Source of the DNA: Ochotona curzoniae
Lineage: Eukaryota; Chordata; Mammalia; Lagomorpha; Ochotonidae
Length of the DNA: 64,000 bases
NCBI RefSeq assembly: GCF_017591425.1
Contig: NW_024466599.1
Location: 24,962,001 to 25,026,000, forward strand
Reading direction: 5' to 3'
Part shown: positions 23,492 through 33,989 of the stretch, one piece after another
Position numbering within the stretch: position 1 is the stretch's first letter
Layout of the letters: the number at the start of each line of letters is the position of its first letter
Notes under the pieces: generated by a model
The model's database searches: none
What the model was told of the DNA's origin: nothing
What the model saw: only the letters and a program-made list of their open reading frames with translations
Translations under genes and position numbers: made by a program

Positions 23492-25484
23492 TTCCTTCAT
23501 TTCTTTTGCTTATAATTATTAACTATCTTGAACAGATCTCTCAGCAAGTCTTCTTCTTTCACCCTTTTGTAGTCAAGAGGTAAACAATTTTAGAGTGAAA
23601 GGATATATCTAAACTATATTTCTCATTCTTTCTCTCTTTTGCTCCTAAAAATAAACAGACAAATGTTAAGGTAATAGGTACTCAGCAATTATTAAATTTT
23701 TTAAATACAGGAATTAGCTTAACAAGCATTTTGCTATTTTATGCAGACTCCATTAAAGAGGCTCGTTAAATAAAATGATTGCCTTTGGGTACATTGAAAA
23801 CCTTGTTTTCCCATGACAAATATTTTCATAATTTGCCTTAACAGAGATATAAATTAAAAGAGAAAAAATGAAATCATTTGGGTCTAAATTAAGTAAAATA
23901 TTCACATAAGTCTCAAACAGAAATATATGCTAATGTGAACTCTGCAGTAATTCATCATTTAAGGAAGTCCACATATAAATTGGTGGCAGTCTTTCCAGTT
24001 GAAAAGAGAGAAGCTAATTTTGGTACTATCCTTCAATTTTCTCATCTAGATAAACAATGGTGTTAGTCATAGAAAAGCTACGAACTGTGCTAAATTGGGG
24101 ACACAATTTTTTCAAGTCCCTCTGTGAGCATTAAAGGTGGAAAATACTGAATTGTAAACCATAAAGGAATGATGAGTTTTTCAGGTATCTTTTGAATAGA
24201 TCTGCTTGAAGCAATAAAGACACACAGTGAATAAACACAGAACTGAAGCAGACTTAGAAATGATATGGTTGTAGTCATAGAGATATATTCAGATGTCCCA
24301 TGAAAACTGAACCACATTGAAACTGATAGGTGAACTGGAGTGACAATGTTATTGTTGCAAATGACTTACGAAATTTGAACATTTCAGAAAATCCCATTCA
24401 TAGTGTTTATGCTAAGATTGAAAACATGGGTGTGACATATAACAATGCTATTCCACAGACCACTCACAAAATCTACTTCAAGGGATCTATGAAATCTGTA
24501 CTGTTGATCATTGGTACTCATGAGTACATCATAGCCTGGACTTTAACAAACCCTAACCCTGCATTAGCCAATTTTCAACAGCGTGCTTTAAGCAAAATAA
24601 TAAACTTAGCACTAAATTTTAATTCCAAGAAAGTGATTCAACCAACCCTAGAGTTTTTCTATAAAATTTAGAGCATCATTTATGCATTTATTTATTTACT
24701 CTTTTAGTATTAATTATAATCTGTCCCTGTATTAAGTTTTCAAGACAAAGATATGAATGGTATTTGTCCATACCTGTTCAAAATATATAAGGAAATTTGG
24801 GAAAGTAACAATAGAATATTAAAATTTTCTTAGAACAAATGCTAAATTATAATTAGTCACTGATTTATTCTGCTTTTATTTTTCCAGCCCCAGGCACACA
24901 TACTTTTGTCCTTAGTTCTTATATCCACGGATGGAAATAACTGTAATATAACAGTTGTTATGTTCAAATAAAGATTTTTTTCTATAAATTATCTGCTAAT
25001 TAAGCAAAGTGATATTAACATTTAGATAACTTGAATACCATGTATGAATAAATCATTAGCTTAGAAAATTTTGTAGTGACTAAAAATTTCGCATGTTCTT
25101 TGTATCTTTTGTGTTGGAAAATATTAGTCAATTAACTAGAAGCCTGTTCTAACCCTAACCTTCTTCATACTTCCTTAAGTATTCTGACCAAAAATGAACA
25201 TATCTATATTGCCACATTGCTCCGGTTCACACATGACATAATTGACTCATCCCCTCCACAATATTATCAAGGTTTTATTAACCTTATACGAAGAATCCAA
25301 ACTTGCTCACCTTTATTTTAAAACAGAAAAACACAAGATAGAGATCCTAAGTTCTAAAGTCGTTAGACATACCTGGAAATAAAACCTCTGACAGCATGAT
25401 ACATTCCTGGTGTGAAAGAAAATAGATAAAGAAACAAAGCTTAAAAAAACAGAAATTTGAAATCACCAAGTTGTCAAAACCTTG
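23492..25484. other. AT-rich intergenic DNA with an unexplained 113-codon frame
   Basis: A plus-strand open frame at 24330-24671 encodes 113 residues with no recognised domain. An overlapping minus frame ends just upstream. No promoter, splice or polyadenylation evidence is seen. Two short 'aaccctaacc' motifs (24550, 25150) are isolated. Confidence 0.4.
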
Positions 25485-25700
25485 GAGCATTTAGCCTGTT
25501 AATTGGATCACTCTTGTTTGATGTCAGAATGCCTTAGTTTGAATCCCAGCTCTGACTTCTGATAGTGTCTTTCTGCTGATGCGGACTTGAGGAGGCAGTG
25601 AAGAATCAAGTAATCCGATTCTTGCCACCTGTCTGGGAGACCTGCATTTTATTCTTGGCTACTGTTTGGTCATCAATCTAGTTACAAAAGTGGTAGGTGT
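25485..25700 (+). mobile_element. CSINE, left part, split by an L1
   Basis: 'ggagcatttagcctgttaat' head, 'atgtcagaatgccttagttt', 'gaatcccagctctgac' (B-box side), 'gggagacctgca', 'ggctactgtttggtcatcaa'. The SINE is broken at 25700, where a 5'-truncated L1 begins. The remaining 3' end is at 26604-26690. Confidence 0.82.
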
Positions 25701-26603
25701 AGTAAGATTGGCCCACATAAACAAGAACACCAACGATGCTTGTTGGTGAGGATGCGGGGAAAAGGGAACCCTACTCCACTGCTGGTGGAGCTGCAAGTTG
25801 GTACAGCCTTTATGGAAATCAGTCTGGAGAACACTCAAACAACTCAAAATCTGCATACCATATGACCCAGCAATAGCACTCCTAGGAATATATCCAAAAC
25901 ACCTGTTTTACGACAAACCAACATGCATCCCTATGTTCATAGCAGCACAATCAGTAATTGCAAAAACATGGAAGCAACCAAAATGCCCATCAGAATTGGA
26001 TAAGAAAGCTTTGGTTCATCTACTCCATGGAATACTACTCAGCTATTAAAAAAAACAAAATGCAGTTCTTTGTGGCTAAATGGGCCCAACTGGAAACTAT
26101 AATGCTAAGGGAAATGAGCGAATCCCAAAAGGTTAGATACCACATGTTTGCCTTGATTTAACCTGTAATTTTTGTTTGGTTGTTTGTTATTTTTTGAACC
26201 TGTCATTGATACTGTCTCAACCCAGATGTTTCGAAGAATGGAACTTGCATTATTTTTAACATATTGTTTACTCAATACTATGTCAATTAATTCCATAATG
26301 TTGTATATTGATACTGAGGTTTTGTTGGGGCTTTTAACTGACCGGATCTTTACTCTGTTAGCTCTACCTTCAGACCAGAGAAGGTCTCCCCAAGAGGCCA
26401 CTGAACTTATCTGGACAATAAGATGCTGGACTTTATGCTAGGTATATGCTTGCAATGAAGGAATCTCAACTGAACTTGAACTGTGGTTATGCAGCAAGGT
26501 GGAGGAATCCACCATGGGGGGAGGGGTATGGGAGGAGTGGGGGGAATCCCCAGTGCCTATAAAACTGTATCACATAATACAATGTTAATAACAACAACAA
26601 CAA
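25701..26603 (+). mobile_element. Young L1, 5'-truncated, inserted into a CSINE
   Basis: About 0.9 kb of L1 in sense: the C-terminal end of ORF2 from the 'GTLLHCWW..LVQPLWKSVW'-type region onward, including 'DPAIALLGIYP', 'AAQSVIAKTWKQPKCP' and 'MEYYSAIKK', with the stop at 26159-26161. A frameshift lies near 25990-26000, where the frame opening at 25798 ends and the overlapping one starting at 25958 carries on. The 3'UTR (26162-26590) has a G-rich purine tract at 26510-26550 and ends 'ctgtatcacataatac' plus (AAC)n A-rich tail. A perfect 15-bp target-site duplication, aaaagtggtaggtgt, lies at 25686-25700 and 26604-26618. Such truncation is normal for target-primed reverse transcription. Confidence 0.95.
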
Positions 26604-26690
26604 AAAAGTGGTAGGTGTTTGGTAAGTGAACCAGTGGATGGGACAGACTCTCCCTCATCTCTCAAATTAGATATACATATTTAAAACCCT
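26604..26690 (+). mobile_element. CSINE, right part, after the L1 insertion
   Basis: Starting with the duplicated target, the SINE resumes with 'ggtaagtgaaccagtggatg' and the pyrimidine block 'cagactctccctcatctctc', then 'aaattagatatacatattta'. It completes the CSINE at 25485-25700. Confidence 0.85.
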
Positions 26691-26959
26691 CATGACCTGG
26701 TATCATTTATGTATATTTAGTCAAGTGTAAATCCATAATGAGATACTTTTAACTATGTGATATTGAACTATGCACTATTTTTATCTATGAGGGCTTATTT
26801 CTGATAATTCTTACCAAAAAAAAAAAAAGATGTTTAACACTTCTTTTACTAAAAACTCATGTTTGTCAGTTACCAGTGTGGAAATTGCTGGATATTTTAC
26901 TATTATTTTTAATTATTCTTCAGTATCAGCAAGCAGCACCATGGTAAATGTTTCTGTAT
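26691..26959. other. AT-rich intergenic DNA
   Basis: An A-run lies at 26817-26828. No gene is recognised. Confidence 0.5.
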
Positions 26960-26973
26960 AAAGGGTTTCTAGT

Positions 26974-27303
26974 AGGGCCCAGCGCAATGGCTCAGTGGGA
27001 AAATCGCTGCCTTGTGTGCCAGGATCCCATACAGGCACTGGTTTGTATCCTGGCTGCTTCACTTTCCAGCTAGCTCCCTGCTTGTGGGCTAGGAAAGCAG
27101 TAGGGGATGGCCCAAAGTCTTGGACCCTGCACCCTCGTGGGAGACCAGAGGAAGCTCCTGGCTCCTGGCTCCTGGCTTCAGATAGACTCAGCTCTGGTTA
27201 TTGCAACCACTTGGGAAGTGAACCAGTGGCCAGGAAGATCTTTTTCTGTCTCTGCTTCTCTCTGCAACTCTTGCCTTCCTGATAAAAATAAAAATAAATC
27301 TCT
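26974..27303 (+). mobile_element. CSINE, complete, with target-site duplication
   Basis: 'agggcccagcgcaatggctc' head, 'caggatcccatacaggcact', 'gggagaccagaggaagctcc', a triplicated 'ggctcct' run near 27160, 'tctctgcaactcttgccttc' and 'aataaaaataaatctc'. Flanked by aaagggtttctagt (26960-26973) and aaaggatttccagt (27304-27317), 12 of 14 identical. Confidence 0.93.
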
Positions 27304-27386
27304 AAAGGATTTCCAGTTTATAAAACTATCTTAGTATTGAATGCATCAGTGTATAACTTAACCTCATTTCAAAATAAAAAATGAAT

Positions 27387-27714
27387 TTGAGGCTGTTGTT
27401 TTGGCTCAATGGGCTAATCCTCCACCTCTAAGTAGCAGCAACCCAAATGGGTGCCAATTTGTGTCCCAGCTGTGCCACTTCCTCGCCAGCACTCTGCTTA
27501 AAGTCTGGGAAAGCAGCAGAAATTGGTCCAATGTTGTAGGATCTTGCACCCACACATGAGACATGGAAGAGGTTCCTGGCTTCAGATTGCCTCAGCTCCA
27601 ACCATTGTGGCCTGTTGGTGAGTAGAGCAACAGATGCAAAATTTTTCTCTTGATGTCTCCTTCTCTTTGTGACTCTGCTTTTGCAGTAAAAAGAAACAAA
27701 CAAATAAATCTTTT
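27387..27714 (+). mobile_element. CSINE, complete, with target-site duplication
   Basis: 'ttgaggctgttgttttggct' head, 'caacccaaatgggtgccaat', 'tgcacccacacatgagacat', 'ggcttcagattgcctcagct', 'gactctgcttttgcagtaaa' and an A-rich tail. A perfect 11-bp duplication, aaaaaatgaat, lies at 27376-27386 and 27715-27725. Confidence 0.92.
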
Positions 27715-27725
27715 AAAAAATGAAT

Positions 27726-28299
27726 GTGTGGTCTACTGTTTCTCAAGGTTATCTGCTATTACCAAACAGGAAGGACACTCCTTCTTATGATAACCATATA
27801 ACTAGGACTTGTATTTTTCAGTGATCCGCACCTACAATTGACTAGAATAGTTAACAATCCTATCTTTGTTCTGTTCTGTGTATCTCACCACTCACTGTGA
27901 ACCATTTATTCAATTTGCTTAATTTCTACAGAAAAGTGTCAATATTTTTTCTTCTTTTCTGTCATCATGTTTTAATTTTACAAGTTGTATAACATTGTGA
28001 AGGTCAATAATGTCACTTCTACTTCTGCCAGCTACTGGTAGGAAACCAAAGAAAATCAATAGTATGTCTTAGTTTTAAAGGGCAAAGAATGGTAATTGGG
28101 GAAGCAGTCTCATTCCTGTGCTTATTAGTGTGTTCTTGATCTGTCTTGGAGGTAGTAGGAATTAAGAAATGGCATAACTGTTCTCACACACCAGTGATAT
28201 GATACCTTAATCTCCCACCTCATGTGACTGGAGTTTGATTATGAATCAAGAAATAATTTCTACTGAGACAGAATGTATGCCAAGTTCAGAACTTACTAT
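27726..28299. other. Intergenic DNA, no gene recognised
   Basis: Nothing is recognised. Confidence 0.5.
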
Positions 28300-28520
28300 T
28301 TAGATGGCACTTAACCATTTAAGACTCATTTCCATTCCTGTCATTTAATTTTGATTTTCAGACAATCCTGTCACACAGCAAGGATAATATTAACATCTTT
28401 ATTACCACTGCTACCCATATCTAATTTAGGAATGTCAACAGATTTCCAAATTCACTTAGAGTTACTGACTTTCTTCCAACTGAGTACAAATCCAATTAGA
28501 GTGAAGAGCACAGACAGACG
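28300..28520 (-). repeat. MIR-like ancient SINE, minus strand
   Basis: 'ttaaccatttaagactcatt', 'caatcctgtcacacagcaag', 'aatattaacatctttatta', 'acttagagttactgac' loosely follow the MIR complement order. Strongly diverged. Confidence 0.45.
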
Positions 28521-28574
28521 CTGTGAAATGATTTAATCACGCAGATGAAATACTTGCACTTTATTTCTAGGGTA

Positions 28575-28780
28575 TATGTTTGGTTTGTGGGGGGCGGTTG
28601 GGTTTGGGTTGGTGGTTGTTGAGGTTGTAACATGTATGTGTGGGATTTTGGAGAGTGTGTGGAGGGGGGGGGTGGTTTTTTGTTGGAGTGTGGGAGGTGG
28701 GGTGTGGTGAGGGGGTGGGAGATTTGTTTTGTATGTTGTGTAGATATGTTAGGGTTGTTTTGGGGGTTGGGTTTTTGTGA
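28575..28780 (+). other. Block almost free of C (G/T-rich), abnormal composition
   Basis: Over about 205 bases I count only two C residues (28595 and 28631). The text is G and T with few A, including G runs of 6-9. The flanks at both ends are ordinary mixed sequence. Read biologically it would be an extremely G-rich strand with potential G-quadruplexes. Read technically it resembles low-quality base calling. See the paired A/C block at 28921-29190. Confidence 0.9.
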
Positions 28781-28920
28781 TTGCCAGCATTGTACACTTT
28801 CTCATCTTCCTAGGGTATAATTTAGGACAAGCACCTAAAATAAATTTCATTATTTGTGTTGAATTCAAATATATTAAATCCTAAACCAAAAATTACCATA
28901 CCTGTAAAAAATATATTACT
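28781..28920. other. Normal-composition island between the two abnormal blocks
   Basis: Mixed-base, AT-rich text ('ttgccagcattgtacacttt', 'cctagggtataatttaggac') grades into the A/C block. The 'ctagggtat' motif also occurs at 28567-28576, at the left edge of the G/T block. Confidence 0.6.
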
Positions 28921-29330
28921 CCCAAAAAACCAACATAACCTTATCAACACAAAAACCCCCCCAAAACTCAAACACCACCAACAACCCCTAACAAACCCTC
29001 CTTCCCCCCATTCAATACCCCCCCATCCCTCACCCACCCACCCCCCCCACGCGCAACCCACCCCCCACCACCAATCACCACCACCCAACACGCCCCCCAA
29101 ACCAAAACCCACCCCACCCCCACCCACCACCCCCTCTCCCATAACCCCACCCACCCTACTCTACTCCAACCCTTTCCCCCCAAACCACCCATGACTCAAA
29201 TAACCTCATCAAAAAACCAACCTCTGAACCCCACACACAATGAACTTCCCCAACCCAACCCCCAAAAGTCCCACAACAACAATGAAGGATCTCCCCATCC
29301 CCCACACTCCCCACTTTCACCTACTCCCAT
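28921..29330 (+). other. Block almost free of G (A/C-rich), abnormal composition
   Basis: From 28921 to 29190 I count only a handful of G residues (around 29052, 29054 and 29092). Bases are mostly C and A with C runs up to nine. The bias fades over 29191-29330 into a recognisable CSINE body. Proline/threonine-rich open frames here, and glycine-rich ones on the other strand, follow from composition and are not genes. Confidence 0.9.
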
Positions 29331-29562
29331 GCCTAGCTACATTCTTGCTAATGTTACTAAGAAGACAGTAAATGATGGTCAGATGCCTAGCCAGATGGTC
29401 ACATTCTAGCCATTCACACTGCAGAGCCCAACAGTTTCTGCAGGCATTTTGAGGAATGAACCAACAGATGGAAGGCCTCTCTCACTCTGGCTCTCACTGT
29501 CACTCCCTCTCCCTCTCTCTTCAACACTACGACATTCAGATAACTAAAATAAACCTTTTTTT
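29331..29562 (+). mobile_element. CSINE 3' part, 5' end lost in the A/C block
   Basis: 'gctacattcttgctaatgtt' and 'agacagtaaatgatggtcag' are the CSINE 'cctgctaatgtgactgggaaggcagtgaatgatggc' region. Then come 'gaggaatgaaccaacagatg', a CT-rich block and an A/T-rich tail at 29558. The head should lie in 29200-29330 but is not readable there. Confidence 0.78.
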
Positions 29563-29859
29563 TTTTTTAAATAGCACTGTACTTTCTTATCATCAAACTC
29601 AGGCATGTGTTTTCTAGGTCTGTATAGGAAAAGTGGGAGATATACAAGAAATGTAAAAGTGGAAAAACATAAAGAAAGTTTATAAAAGCCTTATGACACA
29701 GGTATGCATAGTAATTTGTGTGCACATGTGGGGTGTGTCTGTGCATGTAAGAGACAGAGAGAAATTAAATTTCTTTGTCCATTCATTGAGGGTTCCAAAT
29801 ACATAATGTTTTACATAACATACAGCAAAAATGTCTTATGCACTAAGATTCAGGCTTCA

Positions 29860-30055
29860 GAAAGGCAACAGTTTTCATGTGCTTTGTTAGCCACTACATC
29901 CTCAGTGCTTAGAGTAGTGTGCATTGTTCACCAAGTAAGTGAAAAAAACTTAACTCTCCCCTCTCCACGGCGGCAGAGATTGTATCCACTTAGCTCTCTC
30001 TGCATCTCCTGTACACAGTATGATTGCTGACACCTAAAAGACACTCAAAAATGTG
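29860..30055 (+). repeat. L2-like ancient LINE 3' end fragment(s)
   Basis: 'gctttgttagccactacatc', 'ctcagtgcttagagtagtgt' match the L2 order 'tttgttcactgctgtatccccagcgcctagaacagtgcc'. A second similar ending follows at 29990-30055 ('tctctgcatctcctgtacac', 'acctaaaagacactcaaaaa'). Very old and short. Confidence 0.5.
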
Positions 30056-30229
30056 TGACATGGAGAAAAAAACATTTTTTAAAAAATATATAAGTAAATT
30101 AGCAGCATTCATGCACTGGAATGAAATGTGTTATTTTTTTCTTCCACTTTTCCCCATAGTCACTTAAAAGGTAAGATTATAAGAATTGGGCAATAACCCA
30201 AATCTTTTTGACAATTCTTTCTCAGGTCT

Positions 30230-30400
30230 CATTGTAGGCTCTTTGCATACATCTTTGAACTATTCATAAAGATATTTCCACTTTCCTGATAGGAAAACTG
30301 AGATTAAAAGGAGCTACATAATTGCCCAATTTTTAGAAAAGTAAGGAGTAGAAACTGGCCCCAATTTGACAATGTAATTTTTACTTGCTTTTCAAATTCT
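30230..30400 (-). repeat. MIR-like ancient SINE, minus strand
   Basis: 'tttccactttcctgatagga', 'aaactgagattaaaaggagc', 'tacataattgccc', 'ggagtagaaactggcccc' parallel the MIR complement 'attttacagatgaggaaactgaggcacagag...aacttgcccaaggtca...'. Confidence 0.58.
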
Positions 30401-31544
30401 CTTTGATTACCTGCTCATACAAGGACTCATAAAGCATATTGAAAATATCTCCGTCTAGATTGAATACTGATTAAGTTTTAGAGTTCAGCACATTTGCTGC
30501 AAAGCACAGTCCTCTTTGCCTGTACGTGCCATATCATGATACATCTAAATATCAGAAAGTTAAACTTGTAACTTGTAGTAAGCAACAGTGCTATTGTGAT
30601 AACACAGAGGAAAATAGTGGGATAGGAAAATGGCAAGAGAGATATGGGAGAGCGAGGGATTAATCACTCAACCTACAAAACTGTATTACGGAAAACAACA
30701 AACAAAACACAAAAGCAACAGAACAGTCCTTTCACAGTTCAGAAGGACTAGGGTCAAGACATTCATCTGTAGTGAATCAATTGTGGTAAGAGATACACAG
30801 CCTTGGCAACACATCTGACCATCTCTGAAAAGTTCCTATGAAGTTTCACAGGTGTACTGTTAAACTTTACTACTCTTTCGCCTGCCCTTGTGATTAGCTT
30901 CATTCTGGCTCAGCAACCTACTTTGTATGTCAGCATTCTGCTTACCTTCTTTGTAAAATGGAAATACCTATTTTTTATGGCTTCTGAAGAATTAGAAACA
31001 AGGCTTTTCAAGTTTCTGGGAAGTAGTAAGATTTTAAAATCTGGTAGTTATGAAGAAATTTTTTTGGCTTTTATGGACAAGACTAGATACAAATGAGTCA
31101 ATACTAAATAGTTGTATTATCTTTTATAGTTTGCTACAGGATAAAGACCCAAAATACAGTTATTCATTCATTTCCTCATAAAATAAATGAATGGAGCCTA
31201 TAAAATGAGATGGATACTCCTAAAGGCAAATAGAACTAAACTGAATGACATTTATACGTTGAACTTATCAAGAACTTAATAACTTGAATTTATCTCAGAT
31301 ATTCTGTTTCTAATTTGATATATATGAAAATAATCATAACTATCATTTTATTAAAATTTAGACAACAGCATTTGATAATATTTTATATGTTCTCTATTAG
31401 AATTTGGCAGGGTCTGGAGTATAGCCATGAATTTCAAATCTCTAGCTATAATGTGCTTTCCACTGGAATATAAAATACAGTAGAAAATGTCACTTTCACA
31501 TGATTGGCGACGTATTTGGAGTAAGCATTTATCCTGATAGTGAA
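30401..31544. other. AT-rich intergenic DNA, no gene recognised
   Basis: Open frames are at most 68 codons and have no recognisable motif. Confidence 0.5.
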
Positions 31545-31815
31545 ATTGTCCACAGCTTCAATCTGAGCAGCTGAATTCAGTCCCTGGCTTTCGTCTTGCC
31601 TCCAGCCTCCTGATACCTCAGATAAGGGAAGGTGTATTATAACTGGATGATGGCCCAGGTACCTGAGGCTCTGCCCCCACATAGGGGAGCATTTTAATCC
31701 CAGCTCTCAACTTTAGCCCTGGTCCATCCCTGGCAATTGTACACATTTGTAGAGTGAACCAGAAATAGAAGATCTCTCTCTCTCTCTCTCTCTTTCTGCT
31801 TTTAAAATGGATAAA
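31545..31815 (+). mobile_element. CSINE, diverged copy
   Basis: 'ctggatgatggcccaggtac', 'tctgcccccacataggggag', 'ctggtccatccctggcaatt', 'agagtgaaccagaaatagaa', a pure (TC)n run at 31772-31793 and a terminal 'cttttaaaatggataaataa'. The head region is hard to delimit. Confidence 0.7.
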
Positions 31816-31904
31816 TAATATATGACTAGGGAAGAAAAGTTAACCAAATGCTCACAGTCATATGTTTAACACTGAGCAAAAGCCTGCGGAAATGAAAGGA
31901 TATT

Positions 31905-32220
31905 TTTAGAAATATTTATTCATTATTGCAAAAGCAAATTTATAGAAAAAAGGAAACAAAGATTTTTCATCTGTTGATTCACTCCACAAAGGTCAAAGCT
32001 GAGCTGATCCAAAGCCAGGAGCCAGCAGGCAGGAGCTTCTTCCAGTCTCCCACCTTGGTTCAGGGTCCCAAGAACATGGGTTATCCTCCACTGTTTTCCC
32101 AGGCCATAAGCAGGGAGCTGGATGAGAAGTGGAGCAGTCAGGACTCAAACTGATGCCCATATGGGATCCCAGAGCTTGCAGGGGGAGGATTAACAAATGG
32201 AGCTATTGTATCAGGCCCAA
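31905..32220 (-). mobile_element. CSINE, minus strand
   Basis: 'aaatatttattcattattgc' tail, 'catctgttgattcactccac', 'aagctgagctgatccaaagc', 'ccaggccataagcaggg', 'atgcccatatgggatcccag' and the head 'tgtatcaggccc'. It lies less than 100 bp from a plus-oriented CSINE, so the two form an imperfect inverted pair. Confidence 0.92.
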
Positions 32221-32739
32221 AATAAGTTTCTTTTTTCTAAGTAGAGTAGGTGTGGCCTGAACTAAGCATTCCAATTCCATTTTAGAATAGAGGTATCCCA
32301 AGCAGAAGTTTAGTGTCCAAAACCACAAAACCCCACTTGATGCTACTTTTCATTTAGATTTTGCATTAGCATATGAGCACAATCACTTGGAATAAATATA
32401 TATAGTCAACTAACCATCAGGAATAATTATTTTTGCTCATCTTTTAAAAAAATAAAATCTGAATGTTTAACTCTTTAGTCTTTTAATTGTGAAAATGTTT
32501 ATCTATAAGATCTTAAAATGACACAATCCTACATTTCAATAATGCTTGAGGAGATGATCTTAGGTTCCTGACTGATTCTTGCAATGTAAACCCTTACAAA
32601 TCAAGACTGCTGAAATCAGTATGACGTTTAAGAACATTCTATGTGTTTAGTAATGTCTATGCACAATATGGAAAATTAAAACTTATAGTTTTAATAACTT
32701 TCAAGTACATTTAATTGGAATTTTCATGTTTAACTTTTC
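32221..32739. other. AT-rich intergenic DNA
   Basis: No gene or repeat is recognised. Confidence 0.5.
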
Positions 32740-33270
32740 ATTATTTAGACATTGTTTTAGATTTTCTTCTTCCCATTAAATTCTTTATTCTTCTCTCTTG
32801 TTGATTTCTCCCGATTATGATCTCTGGTACAATGTGGAAGAGAAGTGTCAAAAGCAGACATTTTTGTTTTGATCCTGCTCTTACATAAAAAACAACAACG
32901 ACAACAAAAACAATAGTTAGCTTTTCACCATTAAGTACGATGCTAGCAGTGGCTTTTTTCTAGACGTCATTTATAAAACCGAGGCAGTAGTGCTCTATTT
33001 ACTTGGTAGAAACCTTATGCTGTAAAACCAATGTTGGATTTTGCCCAATGATTTTAACTGTTGAGATACCAATAATTTTTCTCTTTCTTGTACTTATATC
33101 ATGTTTTATAACAATTGATTTTTGGATATTAAATCAACTTTGTACTTTTGGGATGAAGTCATCTGATTATGCTGTGTTATTCCCTTTAAATGTTGCTGAT
33201 TGGGTTTCTTAGTTTTCTGTTGATGATTTTGGAGTTTATATCATAAAAAAATTAGTCTACACTTTTCTTT
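32740..33270 (-). mobile_element. Old L1 ORF2 fragment, minus strand
   Basis: The plus strand carries the complement of the L1 reverse transcriptase core region: 'ttagcttttcaccattaagt', 'acgatgctagcagtggcttt', 'caatgttggattttgcccaa', 'ttgatttttggatattaaat' and 'gaagtcatctgattatgctg'. These correspond to complements of sequence downstream of the ORF2 'INSLP..KSPGPDG' area through the finger/palm domain. Heavily decayed, with an inserted (AAC)-rich stretch at 32890-32912. It is the only clear L1 in this window whose 3' side points left. Confidence 0.72.
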
Positions 33271-33700
33271 TGACATCTACATTACACTTCTATGACTAAA
33301 TCCACCACAAACTTGGTGGCTACAAAGGATGAGAATATATTCTCCAGTAGGATTGTATGCCAAGAACCAAATATCAGTTTTACTGGACCAAAAACTGAGG
33401 TGTTGGCAAAACACTGCTTCACCTCCAACCTGACGAGCTAGGAGAGAATTTATTCCCTTGTATCTTCTAGAGTCCAGGGCTGAATCTTCTGTCTTACGTC
33501 ACCTTTCTATTTCTCAAAGTCAGTAGTGTGGTATCTTCAAACCTCTATGCATTCATCATTACATTGTGCTGTTTTCGCTACTCCCCTTTGTAAACACACT
33601 TGTGTTAAATAATACCACCTGATAATCCAGGAGAATCTTTCTATTTAAAAACTTGTTCTTCTCTGTAAAGACTCTTTTTGCCATCCTGATCCTGGGAGCT
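33271..33700 (-). repeat. Ancient LTR or DNA-transposon-like repeat, family unresolved
   Basis: 'ccaccacaaacttggtggct', 'aactgaggtgttggc', 'agctaggagagaatttattc', 'tatcttctagagtccagg' and 'cctgataatccaggagaatc' match an old mammalian interspersed repeat whose usual text is 'accacaaacttagtggctta...aaatcaaggtgt..ggagaatcc..ccagcttctagagg..gataatccaggataatct'. I cannot name the family with certainty. Confidence 0.5.
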
Positions 33701-33989
33701 GAGTAACATGGCCAGAGGCAATATTCACCCTACCTAGTCTTGCCTTAGCATTAGCGTAATAATTAACTGGTACAGGGTTCCATTTGGCTAGATAAAAAAA
33801 TTATAAAATTATATAGCATAATAGCAGCACCACTGTCCATGTACTTTAAAAGAGAAAATTCAATTGTGTGCTTTGTCTTTTATATTACTTGAGAGATATA
33901 ATGAGAGAAAGGCAGCCAGATAAAATGCCTATTCTCTGTTTTACTTTCTGGATTGCCAGTAAGAGCAGGTCTTCTATGTGAGTGTCAGA
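33701..33989. other. Intergenic DNA, possible tail of a split minus CSINE
   Basis: 33885-33960 ('ttacttgagagatataatga', 'gcctattctctgttttactt') could be the tail side of a minus CSINE whose head side is at 34797-34895, with the retroposon inserted between. Weakly supported. Confidence 0.35.

Noticed and set aside
24545..24565. Telomere-like 'aaccctaaccct' (also near 25150)
   Set aside because: Only about two units each, with no array. Expected by chance.
28567..29194. Pro/Thr-rich and Gly/Trp-rich open frames of 60-112 codons
   Set aside because: They follow from a block lacking G or C on one strand, where stop codons are rare. Composition explains them.
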